Source: Algoriphagus sp. AGSA1
Lineage (GTDB): Bacteria > Bacteroidota > Bacteroidia > Cytophagales > Cyclobacteriaceae
Length of the DNA stretch: 40,273 nucleotides
Assembly (NCBI RefSeq): GCF_021390545.1
Contig: NZ_JAJUWR010000042.1
Coordinates: 1-40,273, forward strand
Direction of reading: 5' to 3'
Shown here: piece by piece, positions 33,520 to 40,273 of the stretch
How the letters are laid out: each line of letters starts with the position of its first letter
How positions within the stretch are numbered: the stretch's first letter is position 1
Notes under the pieces: model-generated
Seen by the model: only the letters and a program-made list of their open reading frames with translations
What the model was told of the DNA's origin: nothing
Databases searched by the model: none
Made by a program: the position numbers and the translations under genes

Positions 33520-33750
33520 ATGTCCGGGGTAGTATCCATGAAGGTACAGCCTATGAAAAATCCTAGCATCAGGGAATTGATTGGAAAATTAGCCAATGGT
33601 GAGATATCCAAAGAAGAGTTTGATCTGTTTCTGGAAAAAATAAAATCAGAAACAGATTCCATGGATATCGACCAGGCTTTTCAGGAAATTTTTGATGTAC
33701 TGGATCCGGATGGGAAAGATACCGACCCAACCGATCAATCTAATGAATAA
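33520..33750 (+). CDS. Short FecR-like N-terminal remnant (76 aa), possible truncated anti-sigma factor
   Basis: The small acidic protein resembles the N-terminal cytoplasmic helix bundle of Bacteroidota FecR anti-sigma factors (IRELIGKLANGEISKEEFDLFLEKI). A complete FecR has about 320-380 residues with a membrane segment and a periplasmic domain; all of that is missing, and the frame ends in a polar tail (DGKDTDPTDQSNE). It lies directly upstream of susC, where fecR normally sits, so a deletion remnant is plausible; an independent small protein is the alternative. In-frame ATGs at 33538 and 33553 are possible starts, the latter giving the most family-like N-terminus. Confidence 0.5.
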   Translation: MSGVVSMKVQPMKNPSIRELIGKLANGEISKEEFDLFLEKIKSETDSMDIDQAFQEIFDVLDPDGKDTDPTDQSNE

Positions 33751-33778
33751 TTAATAGGACAGGTATGAAATAGCCAAA

Positions 33779-33794
33779 CCTGCCGATAGGCAGG
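33779..33794. repeat. REP-like hairpin CCTGCC-GATA-GGCAGG before susC
   Basis: A perfect 6-bp stem with a 4-base loop lies 34 bp upstream of the susC ATG, within the probable leader. It belongs to the GCCTGCC family seen near 8084, 22541 and 30730. It may limit readthrough into susC. Confidence 0.5.
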
Positions 33795-33828
33795 TGTGAC
33801 CATTAAAAAAACAAACTATAAACAGAAG

Positions 33829-36800
33829 ATGAAACAATTTTCCAAAATCAAACCCGTCAAGATCCTCAGGAGAGTTCCCCTGGTCTTTGGCATCATCATG
33901 GGCACATTTGCACATGTCTCAGCGATAAGCCCTCACCCCCCTGTGCTATTGGAGGAGATCCAGGCACAGCAGGTGCGGGGTAAAATAGTCTCCAGTATAG
34001 ACGGTTCACCCCTCCCGGGAGTCACTGTGCTGGAAAAAGGCACCTCTAATGGCACTGTCACCGAGATTAACGGCACCTATACCTTAAATGTGGCCGGGCC
34101 TGCCGCGGTACTGGTGTTTTCATTCGTGGGTTTTGATTCCCAGGAAATCACAGTGGGAAACCAATCTACGATAGATGTGTCCATGTCCGAAACCGCAACA
34201 GATATGTCTGAAGTAGTGGTGACTGCCTTGGGCATCAAGCGGGACCAGCGCTCACTCGGATACGATGTCTCCAATGTAAAAGGGGAGGAACTGACCCAGG
34301 TATCACAGGAAAACGTGCTCAGTTCCCTTTCCGGGAGAATGCCCGGGGTCACCATAAACCAGACCTCCGGCCCGGGATCTTCCATGAGTATGGTCATACG
34401 GGGAGCTACATCCCTGACCACGGATAATCAGCCCCTGTTTGTGGTGGATGGCGTCCCCATGTCCAATTCCCTGAACAATATCAGGCAAAACGGGGACGGA
34501 AACCAGGTGGATTACGGCAATGCGATCTCGGATATCAACCCCGACGATATAGAGAGCATCTCTGTGCTGAAAGGCCCTAGTGCGGCGGCACTTTATGGCA
34601 CCCGTGCCGGAAATGGTGTGGTGATCATTACCACCAAGTCGGGCAAAGCCGGTAAGACCATGGGAATATCTTTCTCTACCAGCAATGTTTTTGAAAGGCC
34701 TACACGCCTGCTGGATTTTCATTATAAGTATGCCAATGGCAACCGTAACGGGGTATTCAATGAGGGTTCGGCCTACTGGGGCGGACCGGATCTGGATGTG
34801 GGCAACAAAGCTATTCAGTGGAATAGTCCCTTGGATGAAAACGGGGATCCCGTGCCCACCGATCTGATATCCTATCCCAACGCCATGAAGGACTTTATGC
34901 AGACAGGGATCACTTCCACCAATAATATCGCACTGGATGGAGGCTCGGATCAGACCACCTATAGAATTTCATATTCCAACATGCTGCATAGGGGCATGAT
35001 ACCCAATTCTGACCTTTTCAGAAACAGCTACTCTACTTCCATCAGCCACAAGATCTTACCCCAACTGACCTTCAGCTCGAATTTCAACTATACCAACAGC
35101 AAATCCAATGACCGTCCGAGTACAGGCGATAGAAGAGCAAATCCACTTGAGGCGGTTTATGCCAGCCCTTACGTGGACTATAATCAGATGCGCGGTATCT
35201 GGGTCCCTGGGCAGGAAGGTGTCCAGCAGATCAGGACCGCTGCCGGGGACAATCCTTATTTTATCGCCTACGGAATGGAAAACGCTTTTGTGAGGGATAG
35301 GATTTATGGAAATGTGTCCCTGGATTATCAGCTCTCCGATTCCTTCAACTTCCGGGTGAGATATTCCCTGGATAGGTCTGATGAGGAACTGGAAACCAAA
35401 ATCCCCTTCAGCTACAGCAGAATGGCCAGGGGAGGCTACTACATCTCTGATATCCTCACTCAGGAATCCAACGCGGATTTTCTGGTTTCCTGGATGGATG
35501 ATTTTGGTGACCTGGACATCAATGCATCTTTGGGCGGGAATATTATGAACAGGTTTGGTAAAAGCACCAACGTGGGCGTAGGAGGGGACCGGAACAACGG
35601 CCTGGTAATCCCCGGTATCTATAATGTGCAGAACATCCCCGCTGATAATAGGTCCATGGACAACGGTTACTTTGAAAAAGGGATTTACTCCATCTATGGA
35701 TTGGTATCCCTTGGATATGCAGACCAATTGTATTTGGATGTTACAGCCAGAAATGACTGGTCATCCACCTTGCCGGCAGACAACAGGTCCTACTTTTACC
35801 CTTCTGCCTCGCTGAGCTGGTTGGCTAATTATACCCTTGGTTTGACAGAGAAAATTGACATGCTGAAGTTCAGGTTTGGCTGGGCACAGGTGGGCAACGA
35901 TACCGGCCCGTACAATCTCGTGCCTAACCTGGGCACAGGATTGTACAATTCCATAAATACGGCAAGTATGCCCTCAGGTATTTTAAACCCGGATCTGAAA
36001 CCCGAGGAAGCTACATCCTACGAGGGCGGCGTGGACCTTAATATGTACAGCAACAGGCTGAGGTTCTCCGCCACCATTTACCAGATAGACAACAGAAACC
36101 AGATTTTTTCGGTAAACCTTCCTTCTTCTTCGGGATACTCAGGCCGTCTGATCAATGCGGGGCTGATCCGCAGCAAGGGAATTGAACTCGCTCTGGGAGG
36201 TACGCTGATCAGCAAAGGGGATTTCTCATGGGATGTGGACCTGAACTGGAGCAGAAACAGAACATCTGTGATAGAATTGGCAGAGGGCCTGGACAGGATC
36301 ACCTTATGGTCTGAAAACGGGGGAGGTGCGATCACATTTGTGGGAGAGGAAATCGGCAACATGTACAGCAGAAGCTATGCTTCGGTAAAGGATCCTAATT
36401 CTCCCTACTATAGATGGCCCGTGCTTTCCAATGCAGGATCCTGGCAAGAACTATCGGGAACCGAAAACCTAAAGAAAGTAGGAAACTTCAACCCGGACTT
36501 CCAAATGGGACTCCAGACTACCTTATCTATCAAAAACTTTGTCATCGGGGCAAGTTTGGATTGGAGGCATGGTGGGGAGTTCATGTCATTTACTTATAGG
36601 TATGGGGAGTCTGACTGGAAATCCCAGCGACAGATAGACAACCTGATACCCGGAAGTCTTTACTCAGTCGATGAATTGATAGCCATGATGAAGGCTGATC
36701 CTGAGCGGTACATCATTCCCACTATGGGCAATTACCCTAGAGTTGGTGGCTATACAGCGGCCACTGGGGGATACTATGTCGATGAAAACGGGAGTGATGG

Positions 36801-37221
36801 GGCATTTGTCCCCGGCGTGATCCAGGTCGCAGGCGCGGATACCCCGGATGATTACAGTGACGACGTTTACGAGGAACACCTCGGCGGAGAAGGGACTAAT
36901 ATTTATCCCATCACCAATACCTACCCTTGGGGATTCAACGAGCAGATCACCTTCGACGCCAGTTTTATCAAGCTAAGGGAATTAAGCATAGGCTATAGGT
37001 TCCCTAATCTGGGCAAATTCAGAAACGCGACTTTCTCCATCTATACCAGAAACCTTATGCTTTGGACCAAGGCAGACATAGGAGTGGATCCGGAAAGGGC
37101 TTTCTGGGCTAACAGTGACACTCAAGGAAACACCTCCTCGCAGTTCCGTCAAGGGATTGAGCGTCAGAATGTAATGCCCTGGAGCTTTCCTATAGGCTTC
37201 AAATTGAATTTTAATCTTTAA
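33829..37221 (+). CDS. SusC/RagA-family TonB-linked outer-membrane transporter
   Basis: The protein forms the outer-membrane channel of a SusC/SusD nutrient uptake complex driven by TonB. After the signal sequence (VPLVFGIIMGTFAHVSA) comes a carboxypeptidase-regulatory-like domain (VRGKIVSSIDGSPLPGVTVLEKGTSNGT, about 50-135), a TonB box region (MSEVVVTALG), the plug domain with the SusC signature (VDGVPMSN, SVLKGPSAAALYGTRAGNGVVIITTK) and a long beta-barrel ending in FNL. The ATG at 33829 is preferred over a GTG at 33796 that lies in the hairpin. At 1130 residues it is complete. susD follows after 17 bp. No glycoside hydrolase is adjacent, so the substrate is unknown. Confidence 0.93.
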   Translation: MKQFSKIKPVKILRRVPLVFGIIMGTFAHVSAISPHPPVLLEEIQAQQVRGKIVSSIDGSPLPGVTVLEKGTSNGTVTEINGTYTLNVAGPAAVLVFSFVGFDSQEITVGNQSTIDVSMSETATDMSEVVVTALGIKRDQRSLGYDVSNVKGEELTQVSQENVLSSLSGRMPGVTINQTSGPGSSMSMVIRGATSLTTDNQPLFVVDGVPMSNSLNNIRQNGDGNQVDYGNAISDINPDDIESISVLKGPSAAALYGTRAGNGVVIITTKSGKAGKTMGISFSTSNVFERPTRLLDFHYKYANGNRNGVFNEGSAYWGGPDLDVGNKAIQWNSPLDENGDPVPTDLISYPNAMKDFMQTGITSTNNIALDGGSDQTTYRISYSNMLHRGMIPNSDLFRNSYSTSISHKILPQLTFSSNFNYTNSKSNDRPSTGDRRANPLEAVYASPYVDYNQMRGIWVPGQEGVQQIRTAAGDNPYFIAYGMENAFVRDRIYGNVSLDYQLSDSFNFRVRYSLDRSDEELETKIPFSYSRMARGGYYISDILTQESNADFLVSWMDDFGDLDINASLGGNIMNRFGKSTNVGVGGDRNNGLVIPGIYNVQNIPADNRSMDNGYFEKGIYSIYGLVSLGYADQLYLDVTARNDWSSTLPADNRSYFYPSASLSWLANYTLGLTEKIDMLKFRFGWAQVGNDTGPYNLVPNLGTGLYNSINTASMPSGILNPDLKPEEATSYEGGVDLNMYSNRLRFSATIYQIDNRNQIFSVNLPSSSGYSGRLINAGLIRSKGIELALGGTLISKGDFSWDVDLNWSRNRTSVIELAEGLDRITLWSENGGGAITFVGEEIGNMYSRSYASVKDPNSPYYRWPVLSNAGSWQELSGTENLKKVGNFNPDFQMGLQTTLSIKNFVIGASLDWRHGGEFMSFTYRYGESDWKSQRQIDNLIPGSLYSVDELIAMMKADPERYIIPTMGNYPRVGGYTAATGGYYVDENGSDGAFVPGVIQVAGADTPDDYSDDVYEEHLGGEGTNIYPITNTYPWGFNEQITFDASFIKLRELSIGYRFPNLGKFRNATFSIYTRNLMLWTKADIGVDPERAFWANSDTQGNTSSQFRQGIERQNVMPWSFPIGFKLNFNL

Positions 37222-37238
37222 TCTCAAATCACCGCATC

Positions 37239-38933
37239 ATGGAAATTACATCTAAAATTTATAAGGGATTCTTGATGGCATTGATTTGCTGCCTGGGATT
37301 CGCAGGCTGCGATGACAAGCTTGATGAGATGAACGTCAACCCCTATGGCATAGATCCCGCAGAAGTAAACCCTAATCTGCTTATGCCTTCTGTCTTGGCC
37401 GCGGCAGCCCAAAGCTATGCCAACCTGGGGGTAAATGACATGGCAGGTGCCGTGCAGCATACACAGAAAAACGGCTGGTATGATGGGCATAACAACTATG
37501 GCTGGGAAAACATGAACTGGACAGGATGGTATAATATTCTGAGAAATAATGAGCTGCTTTACAAAAGAGCCGTAGAGCTGGATAACGATTATTTTACGGC
37601 TGTGTCTTTGACCATGAAGTCCTTTGTCTTTGGCAATATCACCGATCTCTGGGGAGATGCGCCCTACACTGACGCACTTAAAGGCGACCAGGCTTCAGTG
37701 GAATTGCAGTTTCCCAAGTTTGATGGTCAGGAAGTGATTTATGACGGGATCATCGCCGATTTGCAGACGGCGGTTTCCCTTTTCGGCACGGCGGGAAATG
37801 ATGCCGTAACTCCGGCAAACGACCTCTATTATGGCGGAAATGCCGCAGGTTGGAAGCGCTTTGCCAACTCCCTCTTGCTTCGCTATTACATGAGGATTTC
37901 CGAAAAAAAACCTGATGTGGCCAAGGCGGGGATTGAAGCGGTCTATGCCTCTGGGGAGTATATACAAAACGTGTCCCAGGATGCTGTGTTGGACTATACC
38001 GGAGGAGCCAGTGATATCTGGATCACCCGCCACATCCCCTTAAACCCGGATGATTTCCAACGTTATCAGGCTTGCCAGACCTTTATTGATCAGCTTATGG
38101 GAACAAATGATCCCAGACTTGCGGTATGGTTTGCTCCTGTGCGGGTCAGATGGGAGGCGGATGAGTCATTGGCGGTGGCTTCAGAGGACTTCATCAGAAA
38201 TGACGGGGAGCCTTTAGGGGTAGTGACTTACCCATTTGATGATTTTGTAAACCAGTACCCAGATGAACACTTTACCCGAAAATACAATCCTTACCTGGTA
38301 GCATACAATGATGCGGAATACGTGGGTTTGCCTCCCTCACTTTTGGTGCCGGAATCCTACAATGGTAACCCATCTCCCGGGCAAGGCACCCAAAACCAGC
38401 ATGTCTCCCAGCTGGCGGATATATATCAGTCCGCGGGAGCCGCGGGGGATATCCTGAAAGCAAGATTGATCTCCTCCGCAGAGGTCAGCTTTATTTTTGC
38501 CGAAGCGGCACTAAAGGGATGGAGTGTGGGATCCGCCGAGCAGCATTATTATGAGGGTATCCTCAAATCCTTGACAGTATGGGGTAAATCGGACGATTAT
38601 GAGGGTTTTATAGCGGAAGATGAGGTTGCTTTTGATGGTAGTCTGGAGCAGATAATCGAGCAAAAATGGGTTGCAAGCTGGACAGCGGCCACCGAGGCTT
38701 TTGCCGACTACAGGCGTACCGGCTACCCTAAGCTGGTAACAGGCCCCCAGTCCCCACAGCCCCGTGTCGCATTGAGATTCCAGTATGGAGATGATGAGTA
38801 CAACAACAATTCGGAGAGTATCACAGGAGCATTGGATAGGCTGCAACTGACGGACTATTCCGGCAGTTTTGGTAAAGACAGCCAATGGTCCAAGTCCTGG
38901 CTCTATCAGGGAACTTCCGCCCCCTGGGACTAA
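37239..38933 (+). CDS. SusD/RagB-family outer-membrane lipoprotein
   Basis: This is the surface substrate-binding partner of the preceding SusC. The lipobox GFAGC puts the acylated Cys at residue 24, followed by the acidic DDKLDEMN stretch typical of surface-exported lipoproteins in Bacteroidota. The TPR-like helical fold is indicated by WYNILRNNELLYKRAVELDNDYFTAVSLTMKSFVFGNITDLWGDAPY, a hallmark of the SusD-like_2 type, and by the C-terminal EQKWVASWTAATEAFADYRRTGYP. At 564 residues it is full length. It is co-transcribed with susC and followed by a strong terminator at 38958-38991. Confidence 0.93.
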   Translation: MEITSKIYKGFLMALICCLGFAGCDDKLDEMNVNPYGIDPAEVNPNLLMPSVLAAAAQSYANLGVNDMAGAVQHTQKNGWYDGHNNYGWENMNWTGWYNILRNNELLYKRAVELDNDYFTAVSLTMKSFVFGNITDLWGDAPYTDALKGDQASVELQFPKFDGQEVIYDGIIADLQTAVSLFGTAGNDAVTPANDLYYGGNAAGWKRFANSLLLRYYMRISEKKPDVAKAGIEAVYASGEYIQNVSQDAVLDYTGGASDIWITRHIPLNPDDFQRYQACQTFIDQLMGTNDPRLAVWFAPVRVRWEADESLAVASEDFIRNDGEPLGVVTYPFDDFVNQYPDEHFTRKYNPYLVAYNDAEYVGLPPSLLVPESYNGNPSPGQGTQNQHVSQLADIYQSAGAAGDILKARLISSAEVSFIFAEAALKGWSVGSAEQHYYEGILKSLTVWGKSDDYEGFIAEDEVAFDGSLEQIIEQKWVASWTAATEAFADYRRTGYPKLVTGPQSPQPRVALRFQYGDDEYNNNSESITGALDRLQLTDYSGSFGKDSQWSKSWLYQGTSAPWD

Positions 38934-38957
38934 AGCCAGGGACATTCAATCAACACT

Positions 38958-38991
38958 GCCTCCATATCCAGAAGATGTGGAGGCTTTTTTT
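38958..38991 (+). terminator. Rho-independent terminator after susD
   Basis: GCCTCCA (38958-38964) pairs with TGGAGGC (38978-38984) over a 13-base loop, followed immediately by seven T residues. It lies 24 bp after the susD stop. Confidence 0.85.
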
Positions 38992-39132
38992 GGCCCATGC
39001 CGTCCCGACCACCGCCGATCAAGTCATCAATTAACTGAAACACTTCGAAACCCCTACGTCATTTCGATCGGCCGGGGCGGAGCAGAAATCTCTATGTAGA
39101 GCCAAGAATCTGGAGTTTTCGTGGGACGCTAG

Positions 39133-39230
39133 GCTTTCAGCCTTCTCACTCTAGCTTTCAGATTTTCTTTAACAACTTACCACTGTGACCACTCCTTACG
39201 CCCGACACCCGACATCCAACACCCAACATT
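39133..39230. repeat. 7-base repeat tracts (GCTTTCA and CRACAYC types)
   Basis: GCTTTCA-type words repeat at 39133-39166, and CGACACC/CAACACC-type words at 39203-39230. The region 38992-39428 otherwise holds only a GAAATCTC-rich stretch and no credible gene. Confidence 0.55.
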
Positions 39231-39428
39231 ATCCCTCCCATAATTTGCTTTTTAAAATCAACCGAGTAAATTTATTACTCAGTCTTTTGTGTAGTCATTT
39301 CGAGCGAAGGGAGAAATCTCCAATAACCTGAGTAGCAGGATCCCCCTCTTACCCTCCAACTTTAATCATTTGGGAGTGAGCAGGCGAAGCTGTGTTTGGG
39401 AAGTAAGAAGTGTCGCAGTCGCAGTCAC

Positions 39429-40024
39429 AGTATCAAGTAGCTAGAATCAAGATATTAGAGCCAAGACCTTAGAGCCAAGATAGTAGGAGGTGACAAGTAA
39501 GAAGTATCCCAGTTGAAGTTATCAGCACGGTATTTAACATTTAACATTTAACATTTAACCTTTAACTTTTAACTTTTAACCACTAACCACTGACCACCTC
39601 CAACTTCTAACCTTCCCAGTCGCCAGTCATCAGTATCAAGTATCAAGTAGCTAGAATCAAGAGCCGAGAGCCGAGATTCAAGAACCAAGATGTTAAATCG
39701 AAGATGACAGAGCCAAGATAGTAGGAGGTGAAAAGTAAGAAGTATCCCAGTTGAAGTTATCAGCACGGTATTTAACATTTAACATTTAACATTTAACATT
39801 TAACCTTTAACCTTTAACTTTTAACCACTAACCACTGACCACCTCCAACTTCTGACCTTCCCAGTCGCCAGTCATCAGTATCAAGTATCAAGTAGCTAGA
39901 ATCAAGATGTTAGAGCCAAGACCTTAGAGCCAAGATAGTAGGAGGTGAAAAGTAAGAAGTATCCCAGTTGAAGTTATCAGCACGGTATTTAACATTTAAC
40001 CTTTAACCTTTAACTTTTAACCTT
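39429..40024. repeat. Three long tandem copies built of 7-base words; copy spacing always a multiple of 7
   Basis: Each copy runs from AGTATCAAGTAGCTAGAATCA through TAGTAGGAGG, TTATCAGCACGG and a run of NTTTAAC words to AGTCGCC. Marker offsets are 210 and 245 for the AGTATCA start and 238 and 217 for TAGTAGGAGG; all are multiples of 7. The NTTTAAC run has 7, 8 and 5 words in the three copies. The last copy is cut by the right IS element. No gene is supported. Confidence 0.85.
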
Positions 40025-40273
40025 TGACTTTGCCTGAAAATGGTTGTCACTTATCTGTCAAGTGTCAAGTTATAATTTGTATTTTGATTTCATTCCTTTT
40101 CCTCGGTTGCTCGGGTATTCTTGGTTTGAGTTTTAAGTTATAATTAGTGGAAATCTTGTCTTTTTTCAGCAATGTTCGGAACTGGACCGGGGAGATATTT
40201 CCCAGAGCCTTCTTTTTTCTTCGGGTGTTATGATCTTTGATTGCCTTTAATTGGCATTCCTTTAACTCCTTAA
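40025..40273 (-). mobile_element. 3' end of an IS3-family insertion sequence, right copy (inverted)
   Basis: The exact inverted counterpart of 1-249, beginning TGACTTTGCC. It interrupts the NTTTAAC 7-base tract at 40024. The rest of the element lies beyond the window edge. Confidence 0.8.
40065..40271 (-). CDS. IS3-family transposase OrfB, C-terminal fragment (5' end outside the window)
   Basis: The same 68 residues as the fragment at 3-209, read on the opposite strand, with the stop TGA at 40065-40067. The single base difference (40146) is synonymous in a threonine codon, showing two nearly identical, recently moved copies or a duplicated assembly end. Confidence 0.75.
   Translation of the reverse strand, partial: KELKECQLKAIKDHNTRRKKKALGNISPVQFRTLLKKDKISTNYNLKLKPRIPEQPRKRNEIKIQIIT

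Noticed and set aside
33796..33828. GTG start for the SusC protein
   Set aside because: It lies at the edge of the CCTGCC hairpin and adds a polar stretch before a good ATG and signal sequence at 33829.
39531..39600. Telomere-like heptamer array (resembling TTTAGGG-type)
   Set aside because: Words vary, lack the G-rich strand and are internal; the same 7-base step occurs with unrelated words.
1..40273. Terminal inverted repeats of a linear plasmid or phage
   Set aside because: The 249-bp ends encode a transposase C-terminus, have TG/CA IS boundaries and flank housekeeping genes; IS copies at contig ends explain them better.

Overview
The window looks like chromosomal DNA of a Bacteroidota bacterium, most likely order Cytophagales and close to Cyclobacteriaceae/Algoriphagus. 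The evidence is a SusC/SusD pair, Bacteroidota-type TAnnTTTG promoter boxes, parE and parC close together, a XylR-like regulator behind a sugar permease, and an AAA_14/DUF4143 ATPase. No tRNA, rRNA, CRISPR array or prophage was recognised.

Layout. Both ends (1-249 and 40025-40273) are the same 3' end of an IS3-family, IS150-like insertion sequence in inverted orientation, with one mismatch. Between them: a repeat array, a secreted S9 peptidase and an Hpt protein (0.25-3.8 kb); a small membrane peptide and an unknown protein (4.1-5.1 kb); a palindrome-rich intergenic region; hbd plus a deoxynucleoside kinase (6.2-7.7 kb); a CvfB-like S1 protein, a cysteine-less ArsC-fold protein, a YkgJ-type cysteine-cluster protein and a ROK kinase (8.2-11.2 kb); a lipoprotein and a probable sterol-desaturase remnant; parE, a SatD/membrane-protein pair, parC and trmH (12.6-18.9 kb); an outer-membrane protein, an AraC regulator and an orphan ECF sigma factor (19-22.5 kb); a secreted glycan-processing cluster with permease and XylR-like regulator (22.8-30.6 kb); a DUF4143 ATPase between 452-bp direct repeats (30.7-33.3 kb); a short FecR-like remnant followed by susC and susD (33.5-38.9 kb); and a long repeat region.

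How the genes fit together. The 22.8-30.6 kb block reads as a carbohydrate utilisation locus: a secreted ChbG/YdjC-type deacetylase, a secreted BNR/Asp-box (sialidase-like) protein and a large secreted propeller-plus-helical-domain protein on the minus strand, with a divergent sugar permease and its XylR-like regulator. The SusC/SusD pair would import an oligosaccharide or other nutrient, but its usual sigma/anti-sigma partners appear scattered or truncated. parE-parC-trmH is a housekeeping block interrupted by a SatD-family pair.

The most unusual feature is the non-coding DNA. Much of it is degenerate tandem repeats with a strict 7-base period, built from several word families (AGNNNCA, NNCAYCC, NTTTAAC, TTCCGTC types). 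Some tracts change from one family to another without losing phase, and the tandem copies at the right end are spaced by exact multiples of 7. Palindromic REP-like elements are mixed in. I know of cyanobacterial heptanucleotide repeats (STRR) as a parallel, but not of a description of this mixed, phase-locked form in Bacteroidota.
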